From: Okapia johnstoni | Lineage: Eukaryota > Chordata > Mammalia > Artiodactyla > Giraffidae | DNA: 64,000 bases | Assembly: GCA_024291935.2 (NCBI GenBank) | Contig: CM044305.1 | Location: forward strand, 88,590,397 to 88,654,396 | Direction: 5' to 3' | Part shown: piece by piece, positions 1 through 11,339 of the stretch | Position numbering within the stretch: the stretch's first letter is position 1 | Layout: every line of letters begins with the position of its first letter | Program-made: the position numbers and the translations under genes | The notes under the pieces: generated by a model | The model's input: only the letters and a program-made list of their open reading frames with translations | Told to the model about the DNA's origin: nothing | Database searches by the model: none

Positions 1-1979
1 AGAAAGTAAAACACAAAAACCAGTATTTTTACTTTCTTCTAGGTCCCAGGATGGTATTTAAACCAAAATATTACATAGAAGTGACTTAGCACCAATTCTA
101 TTATACAAAAAAAATTTTTAATTGCACATGCTGTATTCTGCAATGTATTTTTTTATGTCTGGTTACTGAGCAGCAAATTGTTTTCATGCCTAAAATCTCT
201 GCAAAGAAAAATTATCAAATAACAGAAGAGACTGAGTTGTTTTTTCTTTCATTTTTCCAAAACAAGCAAAGCTGCTTTCCATTACAAACCTATAATGTTC
301 TTTGTTTCAAGGGCATGAAACATGAAAAAAAATAGGGAGGTTGGGTCTCATTGGAAAAGAATAATACCTGGTTGCCACAGGTTGTCTGACAAAATACAAG
401 CTGTTATAACTTAAAGGCTCCTCCAGACAATAGTACTCTGAACATTAATAGTCATTGCTAGTCCTTAGAGGAGAAAATGCACTCGCCCTAGGAGTGATTT
501 TTCAGATTGGACAAGCCAAGCCTAGTTGATGGCTTGTGTGACTCTGATGGCAGAGTCACTGGCTTGCAAGTAGAATTGAATACAAGAGAGCCAACAAATA
601 ATGATTTGAAGATTTTCTAGGCGTTTCAGATATCAGGTTGCTCAAGAGTCTGGTTACAAGCACACATCGTGCCTTATCATTCTGGGCAGCCACACTGACT
701 GGTGTCCTACTTTGGCTTGACCAGCTGGTCCTTTTCTATGGACTATCAAGTTAGGACTGTTTGACATGAATCATATAATATGAAAATGTTGCCTTCCACT
801 ACTTTGTGGATTAAGATACCTTTTCCCGCTGCAGGCAGTCTAATCTCATTGAGGTCTTCAACTGCCATGTAAGCTATAGTTTTGTTGGAAGAAAAAAGTC
901 ATCTACTGCCCCCCCTGAGTTCCTAAATCCAATATAAGGCAGAATGAGTCAGCCAAGCTTTCAATAGAACATGCACTGCATTAAGATGTATGTCTTCACG
1001 AACCTATAAAATATCTCAATTTAAAAACATATTCAAGGAGTCCAAAACCAGTAGGTAAAAAGATAAATTGCTTATGTTAAGAGTTTACAAATTCTGCACA
1101 CATACAATTTTCCCCCTACTAGAAAAGTATGGGCTTTACCCTCGACTCTTCCTAATTCCATGGCATTATTGAGGATTGAGGAGGCACTTGTTACTGTTTT
1201 ATAAAAGTCAGTTTGGGGATATTCAGTGGCTTTTTACAAACTGATGTCACCCAACCCTGAGTGAAAGGATTACATAACCTGAAATGGAATAATGTCACAT
1301 CCTCTCTTCCCAAGTGCCATTTTTGGTGCTCCAGGATCGTTCAATATTTCCTTTGGCAAATCCCACGTCGTATCACTTCAATCCTGTTGCTTTTCTACGA
1401 TGGAATGACATGGGGTTCTTCCAAAAAAAAACAACTCTGCTAATGGTCCACTGTCTGTGTCAGCCTCAAAGGACAATCTGAGCCCCTTTTAGATTCTTCT
1501 TCCAAGGCTTTGTTTCTAAAAGGACAGCTCTTTGAGTCCTATGAACATATTAATAAGATTAATTTCCTTCTGGTGGATGCTCAGGGAACCCTCTAATGTC
1601 ATGAAGAAGTCCAGTGTATGTTCTAGGTGTCGTCTCTCTTCTTTTATCTATAGGAATTTCTAGATAAAGGTCAGGAAAGTTTGTTGCTGCACATGGTGTT
1701 CCAACCAAATCAAAGAACAAGTAGAAAGATCCTTACGCATTCACTCCCATCCCTTTGAAGATAAATGATGTTAAACGATAATGTTATGACAGCTGAAGAG
1801 CCATAGAGGGCTATCTTAACTCCTCTCAATGTTAATTTGCTCCTTTGATGGCACCAAATTAAAGCTGCAATCGAACTATAGAAATGTCTGTCCTTGGATA
1901 AGAAAGTTTTGCAAGCACATTGTTTTACCAAGTTTTCAAATCTGGATGTTTGGTGTTTCCAGTTTGCCAACACATCTGC

Positions 1980-2020
<41 letters not shown>

Positions 2021-2196
2021 TGATCTATGCTTTATACTTTGGCAAGAGAAGCAAGGTTTTGCATTTGACCTTGCTCAAGCTCCTAAGTGTTTGCTCTCTT
2101 GCTCTGTAGTTGCTAACTACATAGCTACATTTGGTTTTAAACTTTCTTCTTGCAGATTTTTTACTGTGAATAAGGGTTTCCTGATCTAAGCAACCT
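1..2196. other. 3' untranslated/downstream region of AKAP17B
   Basis: This stretch lies 3' of the AKAP17B stop codon on the minus strand and probably holds its 3' UTR and downstream flank. I see no coding exon and no recognisable SINE or LINE. A (CA)n microsatellite occupies about 1979-2018. An ATTAAA hexamer on the minus strand near 122-117 is a possible polyadenylation signal, but nothing else supports it and I could not place the transcript end. Confidence 0.4.
1979..2018. repeat. (CA)n microsatellite
   Basis: About 20 uninterrupted CA dinucleotides, placed in the presumed 3' UTR or flank of AKAP17B. A repeat of this length is usually polymorphic. Confidence 0.97.
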
Positions 2197-3273
2197 TCAA
2201 AACACATCAAGACATCCCTTTTCTGGGCAGTTATCATACACGGCCACAGACTTCTTTTTCTTCTCTTTGTTTACACTAAGATTATCATTGAGACATTCAG
2301 AATCACTGCTAATTTCCTCTAAGAAATCTCTCAACTTCAAATCAAAATCTGCTGACCTCTTAGATGAGGAAACTTGGCTTTGACTTGTGGATCTGGGATC
2401 CTGGACTTGGTAAGCATGAGTCTTTTCCAACAGATGGCTCCTTTCATCAGTTGGGGACAGGTAATCACCAGCTTCACTGGCTGTGTCCGTAAAATGATGT
2501 TTAAACGTCTTTGTACATTCTTCAGCATAATCCACTTTTCTTTTCTTTTGTGACATATGCTCAGGATCCCAAGAAAGATTTGTCCAGAGATCATCTTCTT
2601 GCATCTGTTCTCTCCTATCTAGATGTTGCATTTGGTTCAAACTGGTTGAGTGATGCTCATGTTTTCTCAAATTGATTTGAAAGCTATTTTCTTTCACAAG
2701 GACGGTTCTCTTCCACTGATATGTGCTTGTTATGTTACTTGGTTCTAGGCAGATGCGGGCATATTCTGGAGTTTGATAATGGTTTAAAAGATAGTCAACA
2801 AATTCATCTGTTTCATAGATCTTCTGTTTCCTACTATGGTCTCTCTCAACAAATCTGGAAGAATAGGAGGTGTTAGAACCATGCTGGTCTTCTTTCTCAA
2901 GAGATTGACCTTGAGTCATTATAATTTGCAAGGAATTCTGGTCACAGCTCAAACTGTTATTGTATCCATCGGTTAATGATTTTCCAGCTCTCTCTTTTCT
3001 TGCTGAATATCTTTTTTTTCTCCCAAGGTGGTGGGAAATTTTACGTAAGTGAGCTCTAGCTCTTTTCTTCATTTTTTGTTTACGTTTGTCATCTGACTTG
3101 GAAACGTAGTATCTTAGCATTTCCTCCTGATTTTGAAGATACTGAGTGTTTGGTTCTTCTTTCTTCAGAGTTCCTGACATGGTCCATGGAGCATGATGAG
3201 CTTTGGAGCCTGCAACATTCGCCTTCTGTGGGTACAATTCTTCAGACTCCTCTGGGTACAATTCTTCAGACTC
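2197..3273 (-). CDS. AKAP17B: AKAP17B last coding exon (exon 5)
   Basis: An open frame of 358 codons plus stop runs from the acceptor tttttctttgaag|GAG (exon begins at 3273) to the stop at 2199-2197. It contains the segment ETDEFVDYLLNHY followed by PEYARICLEP, which resembles the conserved C-terminal part of AKAP17A. Around it are basic tracts (KRKQKMKKRARAHLRK), serine-rich stretches and a lysine-rich tail (NKEKKKKSVAVYDN) suggesting a nuclear protein. The first residues form a small tandem duplication, ESEELYP repeated after one Glu. The frame is fully open, with no frameshift or stop, in contrast to exon 3. The exon starts in phase 0, matching the end of exon 4. The fit to the family C-terminus is good but diverged, and most of the exon is low-complexity charged sequence. 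Confidence 0.85.
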   Translation of the reverse strand, partial: ESEELYPEESEELYPQKANVAGSKAHHAPWTMSGTLKKEEPNTQYLQNQEEMLRYYVSKSDDKRKQKMKKRARAHLRKISHHLGRKKRYSARKERAGKSLTDGYNNSLSCDQNSLQIIMTQGQSLEKEDQHGSNTSYSSRFVERDHSRKQKIYETDEFVDYLLNHYQTPEYARICLEPSNITSTYQWKRTVLVKENSFQINLRKHEHHSTSLNQMQHLDRREQMQEDDLWTNLSWDPEHMSQKKRKVDYAEECTKTFKHHFTDTASEAGDYLSPTDERSHLLEKTHAYQVQDPRSTSQSQVSSSKRSADFDLKLRDFLEEISSDSECLNDNLSVNKEKKKKSVAVYDNCPEKGCLDVF

Positions 3274-4580
3274 CTTCAAAGAAAAAGGTTAAAAATCTCA
3301 CATGAAAAGCTAGCTCAACAGGTTAAAAATCTCAAAGAAAACTGGGCTATATAGCACTGTTCTGAAGAGGTTTTTAACTACACCTAGGGTAGATCCAAAT
3401 TAGGAATAATAGCACACTGAAGAAACAGGAGGTACAAAATTAAATGTCTCCATCTAATAGGAGCTGCTTTGACTAGGTCTGTGGCACCCCGGTTTACACA
3501 CCTTCAAAAGCACATAATCCTTTTTTCCTTTGTTCACAAATTGATGGGTCTACTTACTGTTCCAGGTATTATGCTCGAGGGTGGGAACATGAAGAGGAAT
3601 AAGAAATGCTCTATAGCGCTCCCTGGGGCTATAGTTGTAGAACAAGAAAAGACTGGTGGGTGAAATATGTGTCTTAAAGGGTCAGTTGGCTTTGTAAAAG
3701 CCAAACTGCCTTTTTGTGTTTTATTCCGGCCTCTTCCTATGGATTACAGGTGAGCATGTCTCTGACCTGCCCACCTCGGTTGGAAACAAGATAGCAAGTA
3801 GAAAATATGGCTGAGACAATGGTGCTCTCCGCTGTCCATGACTGCAGGGCAGGTGAAAGGTGTGGCCTACGGCCCCTCCCCTGCTGGGAGAGCTTGTACT
3901 GAGCTCCCACTGACACTCGGCACAATTCAGGGCTCAGAGCTTACCCAGGACTTTGGATTCAAATTTGGTACCACACACATTGAAAGAGAAGAATTCTTCA
4001 AAAGAAGTCACTTTTGGCAGTCATTAAGGCAAAGTAAAAAAGATCCAGCTCGCCTTACTGTCAAGATAAATGTCAGGTTTTTGTGATCCTGATTTCATGC
4101 AGTTTGATGGGCCATACCAATGAGAAAAAAAAAAACAAAAACAGGTGAGACGGCAAATATACCTAAAATCAACTCTACCGAAAATGAATGCCATTCACTC
4201 TTCGTGTTTAAGAATGCTGAATATGGCTTTTCAAATGAATGCTTTGGTCTTTACTCTGGGGCATCTGCTGAGTCTGGTTATCTTTAGGTCAGTAAGTGGG
4301 AGAACAAAAACTTCCCCAAATGAAACTCTCCAAACAAAACAACTGGCCTGTGATGTGAGATATTCCTTAGCAAACAGTTGAAGACTAGACTAACGTGTCT
4401 GTTCAAGGCCCTCCTTTTCCGTCCAATCCTGTCACTGATGAATGGCCAGCAAAAGGTAATGGAGGACTACAAACTCCACATCCCTCCTCCGGGCATTTTC
4501 TGTTACCTCCATTAGGAGCTTAGAAGAGTAGTTGCACAAGCTATACTGCTCTGAGTGAGATCGTCCCAAAGTTGAGAAAC

Positions 4581-4630
<50 letters not shown>

Positions 4631-4869
4631 CACAGCCAGATGGTGGAGGTGAGACCCAACCCCTTCAGAGAATCTGGGTATCCCTTTGGTCAATGCAAAG
4701 TTGTGGTTATTAGAGACCAGCCTATTGAAAACAAACCTCAGTGAATACAATGAGTCTTCCATAGCCACTGGTTAAACAATAGGCCGCTGTTTCAAAGTAA
4801 AGGCCATGATGACTCAGAGAGGTCACTGATAGCTACCCAAATCAAAGAACAATGGAGCAAGAGCCTTAC
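3274..4869. other. AKAP17B intron 4
   Basis: Intronic sequence between exons 4 and 5. Apart from a (GT)n microsatellite at about 4586-4632 and a short A-rich stretch near 4123-4142, I recognise no repeat family and no further exon. Confidence 0.6.
4586..4632. repeat. (GT)n(GC)n microsatellite
   Basis: A pure GT run of about 35 bases passes into alternating CG/TG, giving a purine-pyrimidine alternating tract of about 45 bp with Z-DNA potential. Confidence 0.95.
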
Positions 4870-5101
4870 TACAATTTTCCTCAAGAGTGCCCGCATCAGG
4901 TAGAGGGCCTCCAGCTGCCTCTGGATCACTGGGATCTTCCTCTTCTTCAGGTCCTTGGAAGAGTTGGACCCTCGTTGGGCCTCCACTTTGGCACTGTCCT
5001 TCTGTCTCCTTTGCCGGTGCCTGTCCCTTTCCTTCTGGGTGTGTCTCTTGACTCTGGCCTTTCTCTTCTTTTCCTGGACCTTCCTCTCCTCTTTTCTTTT
5101 T
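4870..5101 (-). CDS. AKAP17B: AKAP17B exon 4 (basic coiled-coil segment)
   Basis: A 232-nt exon with acceptor tcattatccag|AAAAAG at 5102/5101 and donor GTAAGG starting at 4869. The frame reads a highly charged region (KRKEERKVQEKKRKARVKRH) and ends with QRQLEALYLMRALLRKIV. The end aligns with the AKAP17A segment just after its long charged helix (AQRNLQSIRLIAELL in the paralogue, from memory). The exon takes one base to complete a codon from exon 3 and ends on a whole codon, matching phase 0 of exon 5. A second possible acceptor lies 11 bases inside (AAAAG|AGG, exon start 5090). It would suit exon 3 if that exon were one base shorter. No internal stop is seen. Confidence 0.78.
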
Positions 5102-5109
5102 CTGGATAA

Positions 5110-6600
5110 TGATTAAGAGAGTGAACCCTTCAGAAGGTGTTTATTGGGCAAAAGGGTTACTCTCCTCCCCACTACCTCCTTCCTGGCAGGAGTTCCCCAA
5201 AATCTCTAGCCACAACACCCCAGGGCTCGACACTAGACCACTGATGACAAAAGACACTGTGACACATCAGTCAAGGGGAGAGATGTATAACTAAGTTGGT
5301 CAGTTAGAAACACGTACAGGAGATCTCATGCAGAGAGAGTGTATTTAAAAAATAAACAAAGAAGACTACTGAATTCAAAGGAGAGGCCTCAACCACCCAG
5401 CCCCCCTACTTTCTCAAACCAGAAGCAGGGACTTTGGCATCCAGCCTTCGCAGCGAGGATTCCATTTCTCTTGAGATCAAAACCTTCCCTGAGCTGGTCA
5501 CACAGACACAAATGAAAGTAAGTCAAGGCACTCAGAAAATCTTAAAGGTGAGGACTGGTCTTTGGTGCACGCTCCTTAACACAGTGAAGCGCTAGTCACT
5601 CAGTCATGTCTGACACTCGAGGACAATTGCCTGAGGGAGGATGGAGCCCCAAACTGGAGGATGAGCTCAACTGCATGATTGATCTGGAAATTTGAGGGGA
5701 ATCATTACCTTTACTGGGATCAGCTTCTGGCCAAGTTTCACAGCCATGACCTTAAGTAACTCCTAGCATTCCGCCAGCCAAAAAACGTGAGAGGTCACAT
5801 GGAATAGACTACTCTTAAACTCCTACAATTTGCATAAAAGGCTGGAAGAATAAACCTGCAAGGGGAGGAGCTGCGAAGGAGGTAAAACCGGTTTTTGGAG
5901 CCCTGTAGTTCTGGTCCAGTTGTCCCTTCTTGGCAAACCCTTGACAATCCAAAGGCCCTTTCTAGTCTCAAGCTCCTAAACTGGGAAACAATGATAAGCT
6001 CAAAGAAGTAAATACAGAGGCTCCTTAAATTCACAGAAAGAACTCGAGCCAACAAGAAAAATGGTTCCAACAGATCCTTCTGGGTTAGTTTGATTATTGA
6101 TCATCTTACGGAAGAAAATCTTTTCCAAAACAGAAAAGAATTTTCCCCCCAAATTTCAATGGATAGGCAAGGTAAAATTTGGTAAATTTAGGTAAACTGG
6201 TGAAACTTGTAAGTTGGCAGGCTAGAATTTTCATGCTAAAAGTGCCTGGCCTTTTTTTTTTTTTTTAATGATTATTACTTCCTAGACAACCTAATCTGGT
6301 TGGTCCTACTATTCCTCATTACTTGTTCTTCCTGACAAGCATACTTGTCAAGTATCCTGTTTTTCACTGACAAGTATCCTGGTTTTCACTGCTTTCTCCT
6401 TTTGGTTTTCTAACAGTGTAATGGAAAGACAGCAATTTTCTAATGAGCACCAATTCCTGCTCCCCCTCCCCCGTCATGCTATCTATTAAGTGAACCCATT
6501 CACACCTGAAGAGATAAATCCATAAATTGAAAGTTTAAAAACAAACAAAAAACAACAGTAACAACAACAAAAACGCTCTTCGTTGAACTTGGTCTCCGAC
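5110..6600. other. AKAP17B intron 3
   Basis: Intron sequence without a convincing exon or a recognised SINE/LINE. A T-run at 6253-6267 and an A/C-rich stretch at 6536-6575 are the only simple-sequence features seen. Confidence 0.5.
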
Positions 6601-6604
6601 TCAC

Positions 6605-6792
6605 CTTTCAGCCACTCTCGATCCTCTTTTTTTTTTTTTTTTTTATCTCTTTTTTTTACTCTTTTTTTTTTTTTTTTTTTCGTGCTCTTTCTTTTGCCTC
6701 CACTGCTCCTCCAACTCTTGTAATTCCAGCCTTTCTTGTTTTCTTTTCTTTATAGCTCCTTCGCTGAAGTGTTTGGTTGTATCAAACATAAC
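6605..6792 (-). CDS. AKAP17B: AKAP17B exon 3, containing two long A-runs and an in-frame stop
   Basis: The exon follows acceptor gagagcag|GTT and ends at donor AAG|GTGAGT (GT at 6604-6603). Its first 54 codons continue exon 2 ([20 protein letters not shown]...) and match AKAP17A, where the same place reads FDSTKHLSDASIKKR. After QKKEHE the sequence enters a 19-base A-run, a short AGTAAAAAAAAGAGAT segment and an 18-base A-run. In the frame set by exon 2 this gives lysines and then TAA at 6645-6643. The exon length of 188 nt leaves two bases, which is what exon 4 needs with its first acceptor. The only frame open across the tract reads ...[17 protein letters not shown] and would be reached if the first run were one base shorter. 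Homopolymer slippage, an assembly length error or true loss of function are all possible. Confidence 0.72.
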
Positions 6793-7566
6793 CTGCTCTC
6801 AAACAATTCAAAGTATCATCAGAAAAGTTTGCCCACTGGCTGGGTATATCCCATACTAGAGAGCTAAAACTAATTTGTACCTGGCAATGCCAAACCAAAT
6901 GAACTAAAAATGCCTTCTCTGCATCCCAGACCCAGACAGTTACACTGCCTCTCAGTCATCTCTCAAACTGTCCTTGTGGGGTTTCTAGAACTTTCTTTGG
7001 CAGAACCTTTGAGGAACTCACTTGACAGCCATATGTGGCATCATAGTGCCCTTATGGACACAAGTTCTAAGGGATGTGAGTATATTGCTTCCGGTTTGTT
7101 ATACTGATTAACTGAGTTATTAATAATATTTTTTTAAAATCAGCAGAGATAAAAACAGTCCAGAAATGGGGTGGGGGGAGCAAAGATGTAGGAAAATTGC
7201 CCAAAAGAGATACAAGATCTGACTATAGTGATTATTAAACAACTTTGCAAATCTCAAAATAAAGTAAAAGTCAGATTGAAGCACTACAAATAAATTTGCC
7301 TAAAAATACAAGGATGCAGAAGTAGCTATTTAAATATGCATGAGTGACAAACACCAAATTCACCATCACAGTTACCTTTGAGGGGAGTGAGCAGCCTTGA
7401 CTGAGGATGGTACACAAAGGGGAACATGTTCTCATTCCACTGGTAATGCTTTATTTTTTAAGCTGCAGTGGTACGTGGGTGGTCATTATAGCATTTGCTA
7501 CATCTTTTGTTAGACTGAATAGCTCATAAGTTTCAAACATATACTTTAACCCAAGTAGCCTCACAC

Positions 7567-7619
<53 letters not shown>

Positions 7620-8252
7620 GAAGCTACTGAAGCTGAAAGTTCAAATTCACACTAAAGACTGATTTAGAGAAAAAGGGTTTAGCTGCATTAAGTTTTCAAG
7701 AACAAGATGACCAGGCATTCAGACAGTCATGAAGCAACATGCTGGATAGATATTCTGACTTTGAGAGGAAAGGAGCCAGGTTTGTTGGGATTCTGTTTTA
7801 GAATTTACCTGACAGTCGTCATTAAAGTATAGTAAACTGTGAGCCCAACAGCAAAGAGGGAATAAACTGCCTTTCTTGTTTCAAGCTGCATGTTGCCTTT
7901 TCCCAGCAACTTGTCAAACAGAAGAAGCATATGAGATACTTCCATAAGGACCATGAAGAATCCTTTAATGCCCCTGAGCAGCTGGGCAGAGCCCCAGACT
8001 ATAACAACCATCACTTCAAACCACAGCTGGCAGCATGGCTGACAGTAGGAGAATGCCCTAATCATGATGATATTTTGTCCCTAAAAACACCCATTTATTA
8101 ATGACAACATAAATCTTTACATTAGCTCTTGATCAGAGCCTCCAGGGTGGTCTAAGGAAATCTGTTCCAGAGGCTTCCTTCTAGCTTTTACTCAGGACCA
8201 CCTGAACCATGGGAAAAAAATTTTTTTTTATAAAACCCTGGCTGCTCCTTAC
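6793..8252. other. AKAP17B intron 2
   Basis: Contains a long (CA)n microsatellite at 7570-7617. An open minus-strand stretch at 7805-8065 ends at a donor-like TCAG|GTAAAT but matches nothing I know (see rejected list). I recognise no transposon in this intron. Confidence 0.5.
7570..7617. repeat. (CA)n microsatellite
   Basis: About 24 uninterrupted CA units in AKAP17B intron 2. Confidence 0.97.
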
Positions 8253-9024
8253 CTTGAAGTTACATGCCAGAGCTTTCCCATCACCTCCTTTAAGCAACAG
8301 CTTCATCCCACGGAGGGACTCCATGGCCTTTAAGAAGTCAGTTGACTCTTGGTACTGTATAAATGCCTCAAACGTCTGCAAGCCGAAGTTGAACCCCCCA
8401 AAGCTCCCACTGGTTATGACCTCTCGGTAGGGGTCGAGCATCGGGATATCTACATTCTTGATCTTCCCAAAGCATTCAAAGACTACCCGAAGGATCTCTT
8501 CACATGGCTTCTCCCCACTGGAACCTTTGGGAGCAAACCACTTGCAGGGCAAGCCTTCAAAGTATATGGAATTTGGGCTCTTATCGTGGTCCTGCTCTTC
8601 AGACCCATCACCCGTCGGGGTGGCCCCATTTTCCTTGGGGAAGTGCTCCCACTCTTCCTGGGCGTCTGTCACCATGACTTTTAAGTCTGTTTCCAAGCCG
8701 TTTAGCTTGATGATCTTCCCGTGCAACTTGGCCTTCAGGATTTGAACCAAGCTTCGCGTTTCCGCCTCCCCCTCATATCGGATTAAGTCCCTGGTGCTCT
8801 TGGCGAGCCGCACAGTGGTGAACTGGTCAGGACAAATCAGGCTCTTCAGCTGGTCCAGAACTTCCCAATTAGAGATGGGTCTCGAGGGTTCTGGGCTCTT
8901 AGGGAGCAACACATTGATCATCAGCTTTGCTATGGGCTTGAGGTAGAGGTGCTGAGCTGCACACAGCTCGGTGGCCTCTGAGTTATCATACACTACCGTG
9001 ACGGTCATGGTATCCACAGGAAAC
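8253..9024 (-). CDS. AKAP17B: AKAP17B first coding exon (exon 2), N-terminal and RRM-like domains
   Basis: Acceptor caccctctcag|GTT at 9025/9024, 16 nt of 5' UTR, then ATG at 9008-9006 and 252 codons to the donor AAG|GTAAGG (GT at 8252-8251). I chose this start because [16 protein letters not shown] aligns with the AKAP17A amino terminus and lies just inside the acceptor. Residues about 20-100 hold the family block [20 protein letters not shown] and [14 protein letters not shown]. Residues 147-252 form an RRM-like region opening with [11 protein letters not shown], then [11 protein letters not shown] and ending [23 protein letters not shown]17A binds protein kinase A regulatory subunits and associates with splicing factors, so a similar nuclear role is expected if the gene is expressed. 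The exon itself is intact. Confidence 0.9.
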
Positions 9025-9204
9025 CTGAGAGGGTGAAAAGGAACTGTTAGGATACCAAGGGAGGGAAACACAGATTCAGCTTTTGAATGGTGCTAGCATT
9101 TGTTGGATTTAGGTCAAACTGATAGAGAAATATACACTACCAGGAGAATTAAGGTTAGAGCTAACATTTGTTTAATGTGTTTTAGAGGTTTCAGAGAGCT
9201 TCTA

Positions 9205-9453
9205 TAGACTGTGTCTCAGTTTCCTTAACTGTAAAATAGAAACAATAGGATTTTAGGAAGGAGTAAATGGGCGGAGTCCTTAGAAGAGTGCCCCGCACAC
9301 AGCAAGTTCTCAATCACTATAAGCTGTGACTATTATTTATGCTACTTTATCTCATTTGGTTCCTGAAGCAACCTGTGAGCAGGTATTTTCATGCCTGTTT
9401 GGCAGATGGAAACGTTCAGTGGATTCAGGAAAATTAAATGGCTTGTCCATACA
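9205..9453 (+). repeat. MIR SINE relic
   Basis: Typical MIR core (tctcagtttccttaactgtaa, here within a longer match) with the downstream motif for small-deletion accounting (gcacacagcaagttctcaat). It lies just upstream of BovB copy 1. Confidence 0.6.
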
Positions 9454-11335
9454 GGAGGTCTTACAAATAGCTGAGAAAAGAAGAGAAGGAAAAGGCAAAG
9501 GAGAATGGGAAAGATATGCAGAGTTCCAACTAAATCTAGAGTTCCAGAAAATAGTAAACAGAGATAAGAAAGGCTTCTTAAGTGAATGCAAAGAAATAGA
9601 GGAAAACAATAGAATGGAAAAGATTAGAGATCTCTTCAAGAAAATTAGAGATACCAAGGGAACATTTCATACAAGAGGGGCAAGATAAAGGACAGAAACA
9701 GCAAGGATGTAACAGAAGCAGAAGAGATTAAGAAGACGTGGCAAGAATACACAGAAGAACTGTACAAAAAAGTTCCTAATGACCCAGTTAACTACAATGA
9801 TGTGGTCACTCACCTAGAGCCAGACATCCTGAAGTGTGAATTCAAGAGGGTCTTAGGAAGCATTACTATGAACAAAGCTAGGGGAGGTGATGGAATTCCA
9901 ACTGAGCTGTTTAATATCCTAAAAGATAATACTGTTAAAGTGCTGCACTCAATATGCCAGCAAATTTGTAAAACTCAGCAGTGACCACAGGACTGGAAAA
10001 GGTCAGTTTTCATGCTAATCACAAAGAAAGGCAATGCCAAAGAATGTTCAAACTACTTTATAATTGTGCTCATTTCACATGCTAGCAAGATTATGCTCAA
10101 AATCCTTCAAGCTAGGCTTTAACAGTATGTGAACTAAGAACTTCCAGATATACAAGCTGGATTTAGAAAAGGCAGAGGAACCAGAGACCAAATTGCCAAC
10201 ATCTGTTGGATCACAGAAAAAGCAAGGGAATTAAAAAAAAATCTACTACTGCTTCATTGACTACACTGAAGCCTTTGACTATGTGGATCACAAGAAACTA
10301 CGGAAAATTCTTAAAGAGATGGGAATACCAGACCACCATACCTGTCTCCTGAGAAAACTGTATGCAATACAGAAGCAACGTTTACAACTGGACATGGATC
10401 AATGGAGTGGTTCAAAATTGGAAAAGGAGTACATCAAGGCTATATATTGTCACCCTGTTTATTTAACTTATATGCAGAGTACATCATGGGAAATGCCATG
10501 CTGAATGACTCATAAGCTGGAATCAAGATTGCTAGGAGAAATATCAACAATCTCAGACATGCAGATGATACCATTCTAATGGCAGAAAGCAAAGAATAAC
10601 TAAAAATCCTCTTGATGAGGGTGAAAGAGGAGAGTGAAAAAGTGGCTTAAAACTCAACATTCAAAAAACTAAGATCATGGCATCCAGTTCCATCACTTCA
10701 TGCCAAATAGATGGGGAAAAAGTGGAAACAGTGGTAGATATCATTTTCTTGAGCTCCAAAATCACTGCGGTCAGTGATTGCAACCATGAAATTAAAAGAC
10801 ACTTGCTCCTTGGAAGAAAAGCTATGACCAAACTAGACAGAATATTAAAAAGCAGAGACATCACTTTGCCAACAAAGGTCCATGTTGTCAAAGCTATGAT
10901 TTTTCCAGTAGTCACGTATGGATATGAGAGTTGGACCATAAAGAAGGTTGAGCACCAAAGAATTGATGCTTTCGAACTGTGGTGCTGGAGAAAAATCTTT
11001 GAGAGTCCCTCAGACTGCAAGAAGATCAAACCAGTCAATCTTATTGAAATCCTAGGAAATCAACCCTGAATATTCATTGGAAGAACTGATGCTGAAGCTC
11101 CAATACTTTGGCCACCTGATGCAAAGAGCCAACTCACTGGAAAAGACCCTGATGCTTGGAAAGATTGAGGGCAGGAGGAGAAAGAGGCAAAAGAGGATGA
11201 GATAGTTGGGTGGCATCATTGACTCAATGGAAATGAGTTTGAACAAATTCTGGGAAATAGTGAAGGACAAGAAAGCCTGGTGTGCCGCAGTTTATGGGGT
11301 CACAGAGAGTTGGATGTGACTTAGCAACTGAACAA
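9454..11335 (+). mobile_element. BovB LINE copy 1, 5'-truncated and decayed
   Basis: Plus-strand BovB (RTE clade) beginning in the region between the endonuclease and reverse transcriptase and ending at the characteristic 3' end (gacttagcaactgaacaaca). Fragments of the polymerase frame are visible, including HADDTILMAES in place of the usual YADD box, but they are split by stops and small indels. It is the most diverged of the longer copies in this window and lies in AKAP17B intron 1. Confidence 0.95.
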
Positions 11336-11339
11336 CAAT

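Noticed and set aside
1829..2189. Frames running through HTHTHT repeats, and similar frames at 4432-4768 and 39592-39828
   Set aside because: Translations of dinucleotide microsatellites.
7805..8065. Minus-strand open frame of 86 codons, hydrophobic, ending at a good donor (TCAG|GTAAAT), inside AKAP17B intron 2
   Set aside because: No family resemblance that I recognise, the acceptor is ambiguous, and inserting it would add a membrane-like segment to a nuclear protein. Kept only as something to check against RNA-seq.
8349..8745. Plus-strand frames of 95-111 codons opposite AKAP17B exon 2
   Set aside because: Shadows of the conserved minus-strand coding exon.
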